DNA of 64,000 nt from Thermophilibacter provencensis (GTDB taxonomy: Bacteria; Actinomycetota; Coriobacteriia; Coriobacteriales; Atopobiaceae). The stretch is taken from contig NZ_LT671417.1 in assembly GCF_900128445.1 (NCBI RefSeq), positions 1,722,769 through 1,786,768 on the forward strand. Reading direction: 5' to 3'. Shown here in pieces: positions 26,968 through 34,824 of the stretch. The position numbers and the translations under genes were made by a program. Position 1 is the first letter of the stretch; every line of letters starts with the position of its first letter. The notes below the pieces were generated by a model. The model saw only the letters and a program-made list of their open reading frames with translations, ran no database searches and was not told the DNA's origin.

Positions 26968-28932
26968 ATGCGCACGTATACGAACCTGAACGCGGGCTGG
27001 ACCTTCACCAAGCCGGGGGACGCCCCGATCACGGTGGACGTCCCGCACACCTGGAACAACCTTGACGGCCAGGACGGTGGCAACGACTACTGGCGCGGGA
27101 CCTGCGCCTACGAGCGCCGCTTCACGGTCCCGGCGTTCGACCCCAAGAGGCAGGTCGTCTACCTCGAGTTCGAGGGCGTCAACGCCACGGCGGACGTCGA
27201 GGTCAACGGCATCGCGTGCTGCCATCATGACGGCGGCTACTCCACCTTCCGCACCAACGTCACCGAGCTCGTGAAGCCCGGCGACAACGGCCTGCTCGTC
27301 CACGTTGACAACTCCAAGAACGACCGCGTCTACCCCCAGAAGGCCGACTTCACCTTCTACGGCGGCATCTACCGCGACGTCAAGCTCCTCGTGGCCGACG
27401 CCACGCACTTCTCGCTCGACTACCACGGCGGCCCCGGCATCGCCGTCACGCCCAAGATCTCCGACGGCGAGAAGGACGCGGACGTGCGCGTGCAGACTTG
27501 GGTTGACGGCCCTGACGCCGCCTCCGCCGAGGTCCGCGTGACCCTCGTCGACGCCTCCGGCGCCACGGTGGGGACCGCGACCGGCACCGACGTCACCGTG
27601 GCGCTGCCCGACGCGCATCGCTGGGACGGCCTCGACGACCCGTACCTCTACACCGCGAAGGCGCAGCTCGTGGTCGCCGGCTCCGTGGTCGACGAGGTCT
27701 CCTGCCGCTTCGGCGTGCGCAGCTTCTCCTACGACGCCAAGGGCGGCTTCTTCCTCAACGGCCGCAGCTACCCGCTGCGCGGCGTGTGCCGCCACCAGGA
27801 CCGCAAGGCCCTCGGCAACGCCCTCACGGAGAAGGAGCACCGCGAGGACATGGCCCTCGTCCGCGAGATCGGCGCCAACACGCTGCGCCTCGCGCACTAC
27901 CAGCAGGCCCAGTTCTTCTATGACCTCTGCGACGAGGCCGGCATCGTGGTGTGGGCGGAGATCCCCTACATCTCAGAGCACATGCCCAACGGCCGCGAGA
28001 ACACCATCTCGCAGATGACCGAGCTCATCACCCAGAGCTACAACCACCCCTCGATCGTGTGCTGGGGCGTCTCCAACGAGATCACCATCTCCACCAAGGA
28101 CAAGGCGGACATGCTTGACAACCACCGCGTCCTCGACGAGCTCTGCCACAAGCTCGACCCCACCCGCTTCACCACGCTTGCCTGCTACGCCATGTGCGGG
28201 CCCTTCAACAAGTCCGCCTTCGTGACCGACGTCGTGAGCTGGAACCTCTACCTCGGCTGGTACGTGCCGGGCCTCTTCCTGAACGACCTCTGGTTCGGCT
28301 TCTTCCACCTCGTGCACCCCAACCGCGTCATCGGCATGTCCGAGTACGGCTGCGAGGCCATGCCCAACCTCCACTCCTCGCGGCCGCGCCGCAACGACCA
28401 CACCGAGGAGTACCAGTGCGTCTATCACGAGTACATGCTCAAGTTCTTCGCCAAGCACCCGTACCTGTGGGCAACGCACGTCTGGAACATGTTCGACTTC
28501 GCCGCCGACGCGCGCGACCAGGGCGGCGAGCCCGGCATGAACCACAAGGGCCTTATCACCTTCGACCGAAAGACCAAGAAGGACTCCTTCTACATCTACA
28601 AGGCCTGGTGGAGCAGCGAGCCCTTCGTGCACCTGTGCGGCAAGCGCTACGTCGACCGCGCCGAGGAGGCCACGAGCGTCAAGGTCTACTCCAACCAGAA
28701 GGAGGTCACGCTCTTCGTCAACGGCTCCAAGCTGGAGACCCGTCGCGAGGACCCCAAGAACCCGCACGTCTTCACGTTCTTCCTCCCGCTCAAGAAGGGC
28801 GAGAACAGCATCGAGGTCACGTCCGGCCAGCTCTCCGACTCCGGCACTATCCGCCGCGTCGACACGCCCAACCCCGACTACGTGCTCCAGAAGAAGAGCA
28901 CCCAGAAGTCCAACTGGGCGGACAACGAGTAG
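26968..28932 (+). CDS. Glycoside hydrolase family 2 protein, probable beta-glucuronidase (beta-galactosidase not excluded)
   Basis: The enzyme should remove a terminal sugar from beta-glycosides in the cytoplasm; no signal peptide is present. The 654-residue GH2 protein has a sugar-binding jelly-roll domain (about 1-170), an immunoglobulin-like domain and the TIM barrel with LRGVCRHQDRKALG. The acid/base Glu lies in WGVSNEITIS (about 371) and the nucleophile in GMSEYGCEAMP (about 459). After this comes a small C-terminal beta domain. NHKG at about 525-528, before LITFDRKTKKD, gives the N-x-K arrangement used by glucuronidases to bind the carboxylate, but some other GH2 enzymes share it. The glucuronate pathway next door favours glucuronidase. 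Confidence 0.8.
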   Translation: MRTYTNLNAGWTFTKPGDAPITVDVPHTWNNLDGQDGGNDYWRGTCAYERRFTVPAFDPKRQVVYLEFEGVNATADVEVNGIACCHHDGGYSTFRTNVTELVKPGDNGLLVHVDNSKNDRVYPQKADFTFYGGIYRDVKLLVADATHFSLDYHGGPGIAVTPKISDGEKDADVRVQTWVDGPDAASAEVRVTLVDASGATVGTATGTDVTVALPDAHRWDGLDDPYLYTAKAQLVVAGSVVDEVSCRFGVRSFSYDAKGGFFLNGRSYPLRGVCRHQDRKALGNALTEKEHREDMALVREIGANTLRLAHYQQAQFFYDLCDEAGIVVWAEIPYISEHMPNGRENTISQMTELITQSYNHPSIVCWGVSNEITISTKDKADMLDNHRVLDELCHKLDPTRFTTLACYAMCGPFNKSAFVTDVVSWNLYLGWYVPGLFLNDLWFGFFHLVHPNRVIGMSEYGCEAMPNLHSSRPRRNDHTEEYQCVYHEYMLKFFAKHPYLWATHVWNMFDFAADARDQGGEPGMNHKGLITFDRKTKKDSFYIYKAWWSSEPFVHLCGKRYVDRAEEATSVKVYSNQKEVTLFVNGSKLETRREDPKNPHVFTFFLPLKKGENSIEVTSGQLSDSGTIRRVDTPNPDYVLQKKSTQKSNWADNE

Positions 28933-28956
28933 CCCACCCCCGTCCATCCTTCCCGG

Positions 28957-28989
28957 CAACGCCCCGGCGCCGCGCGCGTCGGGGCGTTG
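28957..28989 (+). terminator. Terminator-like hairpin after GH2 gene
   Basis: A 10-bp stem CAACGCCCCG/CGGGGCGTTG with a 13-base loop lies 25 bases after the stop and is followed by TCGTTCTTCTCG. Three copies of TTCTCGCC (28996-29027) follow immediately. Confidence 0.6.
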
Positions 28990-29034
28990 TCGTTCTTCTC
29001 GCCGTTCTTCTCGCCAGCCCTTCTCGCCTTGCCC

Positions 29035-29210
29035 CTCCGGGTACGTACACCTCCTCTCCGGGTACGTACACGCCGTGGGGGCCGTAGGCGCTGTCCCCCT
29101 GAAGAACCCGCAGGTAGAGGGTGTTCGAGAAGAACATCAAGTCGTGAACCTCGTACGTACCCGGAGGCGGGGTGTGCGTACCCGGAGGCGGGGTGTACGT
29201 ACCCGGAGGA
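29035..29210. repeat. GTACGTAC composite palindromic element, copy 1
   Basis: Two direct CTCCGGGTACGTACAC units (29035-29050, 29056-29071) are followed by a core. The core contains GAAGAACCCGCAGGTAGA (29101-29118) and CGAGAAGAACATCAAG (29126-29141). Three inverted units GTACGTACCCGGAG follow (29153-29166, 29172-29187 with one change, 29193-29208). The whole can fold as a long stem of nested repeats with a conserved core. Copies 2 and 3 are at 30453 and 34412. The remainder of the gap to 29481 shows no gene I can support. Confidence 0.85.
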
Positions 29211-29481
29211 GGGCCTGCTCGCCCGGGGGCGCGGCTCCTGCGAGAGGGTGCGCCGCGCCGCGCCGGAGGGAGGGCCTGCTCGCCCGGGGCGCGGCTGGGC
29301 GGAGAGGCATCTGGAGAAGCCGTGGCGCCGGATGTCGTCGGGCGAATCTCCCCAAATAAGAAACCGTTGCGCACCGTGGGCCATGAGCTGCGATGGCATG
29401 CATCTCGGAGGGGCCTTCTTGCAAGGGGCGTCAGCGTCGTGCGCGCTTGGTGCAAGGGGCCGGGAAGCGTCCCTCGCTAGC

Positions 29482-30444
29482 ATGGGCGCCATGATTACCG
29501 TATGTGACATATCGGCACTTGCGCGCTGGGGAGAGGTCGGCCTAGCGCAGCGGCTGGGGGAGCCATGCCCCGAGCCGCCGGACAAGGCATGGTCCCTCGC
29601 CTCGGCGGCTGCCCTCGAGAAAATCGACCTGCGCGGCGCACGCATCGAGGCAACGGAGGCACGTCCCCTCCACATCCTCGTGAGCGGGGAGGCCAGCAGG
29701 GTGAGGACGCCCGTGGTGCGCTGCCACATCTGGTCGACCGCGCTTCCCCCGGATGCGCTCTGCCAGCTCACCGACGAGGTCCTTCTTGCCTCGCCGGCCT
29801 TCTGCCTGCAGCAGATGGCCGCTCGCTCGAGCCTCGCGCGGGCGGTCGCGGTGGGTACCGAGATATGCGGGAGGTACGCGCGCTCCCCGCGGGCCAAGGA
29901 CGGCTTCCACCGCAGGCCGCCGCTCATGACGCCCGACGAGCTCGTCCGGCGCTTTGCAGACGCCCGCGGCTACGGGACGCGGCGGGCGCGCGAGGCCGTG
30001 GCATTTGTCGTGACCGACTCGCGCTCTCCCATGGAGACGGTCGTCGTCCTCCTGTTCACACTGCCCGTCGAGGTGGGCGGCTGCGGGCTGCCCGCGCCGC
30101 GGCTCAACGCCGTCGTGGAGATCACCGCCTCGCTGCAGCTTGCCCTTGGGAAGCCCTATCTCGTGGTCGACCTCTGCTGGGAGGAGCTCGGGATCATCCT
30201 CGAGTACGAGAGCTACCTCTTCCATCGCACCAGGCAGCAGATCGACTCCGACAGCGCGCGCAACGAGGGGCTCCGGGACCTCGGGTGGATGGTCCGCTCC
30301 GTGACGGAGGGGATGCTCGCGGACCCGCAGATGCGCCGTGAGCTCGTCGAGAGGGTTGCCGCCCGCGCCGGAATCCGCCTGCCGAGGGACGAGGGCTACT
30401 GGCTGCGCCAGGAGGCGCTCGTGCGGGAGCTGCTCACCCTCTAG
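29482..30444 (+). CDS. AbiEi/DUF559-like protein with PD-(D/E)XK-type C-terminus, function unknown
   Basis: I do not know the function. The product has about 320 residues from ATG 29482 (ATG 29491 also possible, no clear ribosome binding site). An N-terminal region has PLHILVSGEASRVRTP and VLLASPAFCLQQMA, like type IV antitoxin AbiEi-like proteins. The C-terminal region has SPMETVVVLLFTLP, YLVVDLCWEELGIILEYESYLFH and DSARNEGLRDLGWMVRSVT. The spaced Glu, Asp and Glu-x-Glu match the core of DUF559/Vsr-type nucleases, so a nuclease or DNA-binding role is plausible. It is bracketed by two same-orientation copies of the GTACGTAC element and stands apart from the sugar genes, so it looks like an inserted module. 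The open frame extends upstream through copy 1 of the repeat, which I reject as coding. Confidence 0.7.
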   Translation: MGAMITVCDISALARWGEVGLAQRLGEPCPEPPDKAWSLASAAALEKIDLRGARIEATEARPLHILVSGEASRVRTPVVRCHIWSTALPPDALCQLTDEVLLASPAFCLQQMAARSSLARAVAVGTEICGRYARSPRAKDGFHRRPPLMTPDELVRRFADARGYGTRRAREAVAFVVTDSRSPMETVVVLLFTLPVEVGGCGLPAPRLNAVVEITASLQLALGKPYLVVDLCWEELGIILEYESYLFHRTRQQIDSDSARNEGLRDLGWMVRSVTEGMLADPQMRRELVERVAARAGIRLPRDEGYWLRQEALVRELLTL

Positions 30445-30452
30445 CGTTTCCT

Positions 30453-30606
30453 CTCCGGGTACGTACACGCCCCTTCCGGGTACGTACACGCAACGGGGCT
30501 CACGAACCCCTCCCTCTGAAGAATCCGCAGGTAGAAGGCAGGGCGAGAAGAACATCAAGCCGTGAACATCGTACGTACCCGGAGAGGGGTGTACGTACCC
30601 GGAGGA
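30453..30606. repeat. GTACGTAC composite palindromic element, copy 2
   Basis: The element has units CTCCGGGTACGTACAC (30453-30468) and TTCCGGGTACGTACAC (30474-30489). Its core is GAAGAATCCGCAGGTAGA (30518-30535) plus CGAGAAGAACATCAAG (30544-30559). The inverted units are GTACGTACCCGGAG (30571-30584) and GTGTACGTACCCGGAG (30589-30604). It has the same orientation as copy 1 and begins 9 bases after the stop of the AbiEi/DUF559-like gene. Confidence 0.85.
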
Positions 30607-30627
30607 GAGGCGAGAAGGTTTTCGCTT

Positions 30628-31197
30628 TTATTCGCGCTCTTTCATGAGGGGGACGCTCATGTCTGTCCCGCTCGCTCCGAGGGTGATGGCCCGCTCGGCG
30701 AGGGCGTCGGCGGGCTCGTCCATGCCGCGCGCCACCCAGAAGTGGAGAAGTGAGATTGCGCCGCCGAGCACAAAGGCGCTCCGTTCCTCCGTGATGTTCA
30801 GGCGGCTGCTGTGCTCGAAGGCGATGACGCGGCGCTGGAGTTCGGTGCGGAAGCAGGCGAAGAATGTGATGAGCCCCTCCGCGTCGCTGACGGCGAGAAG
30901 TACGTCGCGGTTCTTCTCCATGTGGCGGAAGACCTCCCGCACGAACTGCTCGAGCGTGAGGTCTCGCATGCCGCCTCCGCCTCCTGCCGCCCGCATGCCG
31001 TCCAGCATGAGTACGGCAAGGTGGTGCAGTATGTCGACGGTGCCCGAAAAGTAGTGGTAGAAGGTGGGGCGGGAGACCCCGGCGCGGCGCGTGACGTCTG
31101 AGACCGTTACCTCGTCCGCGTTCTTCTTGCAAAGGAGGTCGAGGTAGGCGAGGGTGATGTCACGCCTCGTCGCGTTGTCGTCCAGCGAGCACAGCAT
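30628..31197 (-). CDS. TetR/AcrR-family transcriptional regulator
   Basis: This is a 189-residue DNA-binding repressor-type protein. I start at the ATG at 31197, which follows GGAG by 7 bases; a start 21 bases upstream at 31218 is also open. The N-terminal helix-turn-helix is DEVTVSDVTRRAGVSRPTFYHYF (about 28-50), the hallmark of the family. The C-terminal ligand domain is divergent, with GAISLLHFWVARGM near its end. It is divergent from the first GH3 gene and probably acts on that promoter and its own. A TTTACA-CT-TGTAAA palindrome at 31283 is a candidate site. The ligand is unknown. Confidence 0.85.
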   Translation of the reverse strand: MLCSLDDNATRRDITLAYLDLLCKKNADEVTVSDVTRRAGVSRPTFYHYFSGTVDILHHLAVLMLDGMRAAGGGGGMRDLTLEQFVREVFRHMEKNRDVLLAVSDAEGLITFFACFRTELQRRVIAFEHSSRLNITEERSAFVLGGAISLLHFWVARGMDEPADALAERAITLGASGTDMSVPLMKERE

Positions 31198-31282
31198 TCT
31201 CGTCTCCGTCCTCCCCACGCTGACTCATGGGCCAATCATATCGCAGCAGGCCACTTGACTCTCGTAGATGACCGCTCGCGAC

Positions 31283-31296
31283 TTTACACTTGTAAA
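31283..31296. promoter_or_regulatory. Candidate TetR operator between tetR and GH3 gene
   Basis: A perfect 14-base palindrome, TTTACACTTGTAAA, lies in the divergent gap, 86 bases before the tetR start and 62 bases before the GH3 start. It is distinct from the TGATATATCA operator family. Confidence 0.45.
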
Positions 31297-31325
31297 CTCC
31301 TCACTGCTCCGCCATCCTTAAAGAC

Positions 31326-31341
31326 ATCTGATATGTCAGTT
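31326..31341. promoter_or_regulatory. Degenerate GntR-type operator upstream of first GH3 gene
   Basis: ATCTGATATGTCAGTT matches the consensus AACTGATATATCAGTT at 14 of 16 positions and lies 17 bases before the ATG, next to the ribosome binding site AAGGAG. Confidence 0.55.
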
Positions 31342-31358
31342 TGCGGGGAAGGAGAAGA

Positions 31359-34310
31359 ATGGAAGACAAGAAGCCCCATGGGCCAAAGAAGCCGAGAGTC
31401 GCACTTTGGGCAGCCGTGAGCGCGGTTCTGGTGGTGCTTACTGTCGCCGGCGCCGTGGGCACGTATGTGGCGTTTGGTTCGACGCAGGCGATAAACATCG
31501 CTCTGCAGATTGACACTTACAAGACAGAGAACGAGAACCCTGACGCGCAGTACTTCACAAGCGAGTTCGACAGCGTCGAGGAGGTCGAGGCCAACGGGCA
31601 GGCTGTGGCCGAGGAGGTCGCGGGCGAGGGCATCGTTCTTCTGCGCAACAACAACGACGCCCTTCCGCTCTCCGCAGGCGACGCCGTCTCCACGTTCAGC
31701 CACAGCTCCACCGCCATCGGGACGTGCGGCACGGGTTCTGCGGACATCGATACGAGCAAGGCCCCCACATTGTGCGCGGCGCTCGAGGAGGTCGGACTCT
31801 CGGTTAACCCCACGCTGTGGGACTTCTATGAGACCGGGGCGGGCTCCGAGTACCCTAGCCAGCCGAGCAAGGGCATGAACGGCCTCGAGGGAGGCCGCTC
31901 CGCCTATCATGTGAACGAGGTTCCGGCCGACGTCTACACCGATGACGTCCGCTCCTCGTTCGAGGCCTACGGCGACGTTGCGCTGGTCACGATCAAGCGC
32001 GTCTCCGGCGAGATGTTCGATATGCCCAACGACGGCTTCGTCGACGGCACGGATTCGCTGGACCTCACGCAGCAGGAGCGTGACATGTTCCAGATGATCG
32101 AGGACGCCGGCTTCGACAAGGTCGTCGTGCTCATCAACTCCACCAACGCCTTCGACTGCTCGTTCCTCGACGAGTATGACGTGGACGCGGCGCTCTGGAT
32201 CGGCTACACCGGAACCTGGGGCCTCAACGCGGTCGCCGACATCCTCGTGGGCAACGTGAACCCCTCGGGTGGCCTGGTGGACACCTATACCTACGACAAC
32301 TCCACCGCTCCCGCGATGGTCGACTTCTACACCAACCAGTGGGCCAACGTCGACCAGGAGGACCAGCAGACCTGGTACAACCTCCAGCTTGACGGCAACC
32401 AGTACTACACCGTCTACCAGGAGGGCATTTACGTCGGCTACCGCTACTACGAGACGCGCTACGAGGATGTTGTCCTGGGGACCGCGGGCGTGGGCGACTA
32501 CGACTACGCGAGCACGGTCGCGTATCCCTTCGGCCATGGCCTCAGCTATACCGACTTTGCCTGGAGCGACTACCAGATGACCTACGATCAGGCCACGGAC
32601 GCCTTTGACGTTTCCGTGACCGTGACCAACGCGGGCGACGCTGCCGGCAAGGACATCGTGCAGGTTTATTTCCAGAGCCCCTACACGGACTACGACCGCG
32701 AGCAGGGCATCGAGAAGGCCTCCGTGGAGCTGGCCGGCTTCGCCAAGACCAAGCTTCTCGAGCCCGGCGAGTCGCAGACCGTCAACGTGTCCGTGGACCG
32801 CTCGGAGCTTGCGGCCTACGACCGCAACGGCGCCGGCACCTACGTGCTCGACGCCGGGACGTACTACCTCGCTGCGGGCCAGGATGCCCATGCGGCGCTC
32901 AACAACATCCTCGCCTCCAAGGGGCGCACCGTGGCCGACGGCATGACCGCCGAGGGCGATGCCGCGTTCGTGGCCACCTACGAGAACCCCGCGCTCGATG
33001 CCGAGGCGTTCTCCGTCTCCGAGACCACCGGAGCCGCCATCGAGAACCAGTTTGACACCGCCGAGCTCTCCAACTACGGCACCGACGTGACGTATCTCTC
33101 CCGCTCCGACTGGACGGGGACCTGGCCGCGCGAGATGGAGGGCATCACCGCCACGGACCAGATGCTCAAGGAGATTAACCTCTACCAGACGCATGAGGTC
33201 TCCACTGATGGCGAGATGCCCGTGACCGGTGCCGACAACGGTCTTACGCTCGCCATGATGATCGGCAGGGACTACGATGACCCGCAGTGGGACGAGCTTC
33301 TCGACCAGCTGACCGTGAGCGAGATGGCTACCCTCATCGGCGAGGGCTATCACAACACCGCACTCATCGCCTCGGTCTCCAAGCCCGCCACCGTGGACGA
33401 CAATGGGCCCCAGGGCTTCACGCAGACGCTCACCGGCGTGGCGGTCTCCCGCACGGCCTATCCCGATGCCAACATCATGGCGGCCACCTACAACGTCGAG
33501 CTCATGGGGCGGCTTGGCGAGGCCCTTGGCGAGGACATGCTCTCCCTCGGCGCCTCCGGTCTCTACGGCCCCAACATGAACTGCCACCGCACCGCCTATT
33601 CCGGCCGTAATTTCGAGTATTACTCCGAGGACCCGTTCCTCTCCGGCACCATCGCCGCCGCTGAGGTCGCCGGCATCCAGTCCAAGGGCGCCTACGTCTA
33701 CATCAAGCACTTCGCGCTCAACGACGCCGAGACCAACTGCCGCTGCCTGTCCACCTTCGCCAACGAGCAGGCGATCCGCGAGGTCTACCTCGAGCCGTTC
33801 CGCAAGGCTATCGAGGACGGCGGAGCGCACAACGTAATGAACTCGTTCGCTCGGGTGGGCACTACGTGGACCGGCGCCCACGAGGGCCTCATGACCAACG
33901 TGCTGCGCGGCGAGTGGGGCATGGACGGCTTTGCCATCACCGACTTCTCGGGCAACTCCGCCTTCGCGGCCTATGGCATCAAGCTCCGCTCCTTTGACGT
34001 GGCGCATGGCGTGCTCGCCGGCACGGATATGTGGGACTCCTCCGCAACCCAGTGGACAGACGACCTCAACCAGCTCTACGCCGAGGACCCGAGCATCGTC
34101 TCCGCGATGCGCGAGTCGAGCCACCGCATCCTCTACACCGTCGCCAACTCGAGCGCCATGAACGGCATCGACGCCGACACGCGCATCGTCGAGGTCACCC
34201 CGTGGTGGCAGATCGCGCTTCCCGCCCTCGTCGTCGTGATTCTCGTCCTGGCCGTCCTCTCCATCGCGCGCCTGGTCAAGGGCGTCAAGATGAAGAAGGC
34301 CATGAAGTAG
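31359..34310 (+). CDS. Membrane-anchored glycoside hydrolase family 3 protein with permuted domain order
   Basis: This is a beta-glycosidase, probably beta-glucosidase-like, acting outside the membrane. The 983-residue product has an N-terminal membrane segment (about 18-42). The GH3 C-terminal alpha/beta sandwich domain comes first (EGIVLLRNNNDALPL near 90, WIGYTGTWGLNAVADIL, YPFGHGLSYTDF near 389). An Fn3-like domain follows (VTVTNAGDAAGKDIVQVY). The TIM barrel, normally first, comes last (NFEYYSEDPFLSG near 752, IKHFALNDAE, and the nucleophile Asp in GFAITDFSG near 861). A second membrane segment lies at about 948-972. This reversed order is known from ruminal GH3 enzymes. Start ATG 31359 follows AAGGAG. 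Confidence 0.88.
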   Translation: MEDKKPHGPKKPRVALWAAVSAVLVVLTVAGAVGTYVAFGSTQAINIALQIDTYKTENENPDAQYFTSEFDSVEEVEANGQAVAEEVAGEGIVLLRNNNDALPLSAGDAVSTFSHSSTAIGTCGTGSADIDTSKAPTLCAALEEVGLSVNPTLWDFYETGAGSEYPSQPSKGMNGLEGGRSAYHVNEVPADVYTDDVRSSFEAYGDVALVTIKRVSGEMFDMPNDGFVDGTDSLDLTQQERDMFQMIEDAGFDKVVVLINSTNAFDCSFLDEYDVDAALWIGYTGTWGLNAVADILVGNVNPSGGLVDTYTYDNSTAPAMVDFYTNQWANVDQEDQQTWYNLQLDGNQYYTVYQEGIYVGYRYYETRYEDVVLGTAGVGDYDYASTVAYPFGHGLSYTDFAWSDYQMTYDQATDAFDVSVTVTNAGDAAGKDIVQVYFQSPYTDYDREQGIEKASVELAGFAKTKLLEPGESQTVNVSVDRSELAAYDRNGAGTYVLDAGTYYLAAGQDAHAALNNILASKGRTVADGMTAEGDAAFVATYENPALDAEAFSVSETTGAAIENQFDTAELSNYGTDVTYLSRSDWTGTWPREMEGITATDQMLKEINLYQTHEVSTDGEMPVTGADNGLTLAMMIGRDYDDPQWDELLDQLTVSEMATLIGEGYHNTALIASVSKPATVDDNGPQGFTQTLTGVAVSRTAYPDANIMAATYNVELMGRLGEALGEDMLSLGASGLYGPNMNCHRTAYSGRNFEYYSEDPFLSGTIAAAEVAGIQSKGAYVYIKHFALNDAETNCRCLSTFANEQAIREVYLEPFRKAIEDGGAHNVMNSFARVGTTWTGAHEGLMTNVLRGEWGMDGFAITDFSGNSAFAAYGIKLRSFDVAHGVLAGTDMWDSSATQWTDDLNQLYAEDPSIVSAMRESSHRILYTVANSSAMNGIDADTRIVEVTPWWQIALPALVVVILVLAVLSIARLVKGVKMKKAMK

Positions 34311-34339
34311 CCCCCCAGCGTGCGTGCGCTTTGCGGGAC

Positions 34340-34371
34340 GGGGTCGCGCCTTCGGGCGCGACCCCATTTTT
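34340..34371 (+). terminator. Terminator after first GH3 gene
   Basis: An 11-bp stem GGGGTCGCGCC/GGCGCGACCCC with a TTCG loop is followed by ATTTTT, 30 bases after the stop. Confidence 0.92.
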
Positions 34372-34411
34372 GGTGACTTCCCGCCCTCGGCGCCGCATCG
34401 CTCTGGTGCCC

Positions 34412-34568
34412 CTCCGGGTACGTACACGCCCCTTCCGGGTACGTACGAGATTCATGTTTTGATGTTCTTCTCGATAGATTATCTACCTGCGGATTTTCTC
34501 TGAGAGGCATGGCGTGTGGATGCCGGCGCGTGTACGTACCCGGGAGAGGGGCGTACGCACCCGGAGGA
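34412..34568. repeat. GTACGTAC composite palindromic element, copy 3 (core inverted)
   Basis: The outer units are CTCCGGGTACGTACAC (34412-34427) and TTCCGGGTACGTACGA (34433-34448) on the left, and GTGTACGTACCCGGGA (34530-34545) and GCGTACGCACCCGGAG (34551-34566) on the right. The core between them is the reverse complement of copies 1 and 2: TTGATGTTCTTCTCG at 34459-34473 and TCTACCTGCGGATT at 34482-34495. It occupies the gap between the two GH3 genes. No gene is visible in 34372-34675. Confidence 0.85.
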
Positions 34569-34675
34569 GGGCGCCTCGGTGTCGGCCGAGCCCCGCCACC
34601 TACCGCAGGGCGGGAAGAACCGTCCGCTGGCGGGTTGCGAAGACTATTTTCCGCCCTTGCGGTCGTTTTGTGGTT

Positions 34676-34693
34676 AAACTGATATATCAGTTT
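34676..34693. promoter_or_regulatory. GntR-type operator upstream of second GH3 gene
   Basis: AAACTGATATATCAGTTT is a perfect 18-bp palindrome, the best copy in the window. It overlaps a TAAACT -10-like sequence (34675-34680). The start codon lies 131 bases downstream, leaving a long purine-rich leader. Confidence 0.8.
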
Positions 34694-34824
34694 CCAGCCG
34701 CCCCGTGGAGGGAGGGGGAATTCCCGTACGGGACGCGGAGCGCACGCATTGCGAACGCACGCAGAGAAAGGAAGGGAAGGTACATGCACGACGTAAGGGA
34801 AAGCGCACAGAGGGGGGATCTCTC

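Noticed and set aside
28987-29481. N-terminal extension of the AbiEi/DUF559-like gene through repeat copy 1
   Set aside because: The extension translates the GTACGTAC repeats and low-complexity sequence; protein-like composition begins only at about 29482.
29035-30606. The GTACGTAC elements as ordinary rho-independent terminators
   Set aside because: They are about 160 bp long, with multiple direct units on each side, a conserved core and no T tract; one lies upstream of a gene in the direction of transcription.
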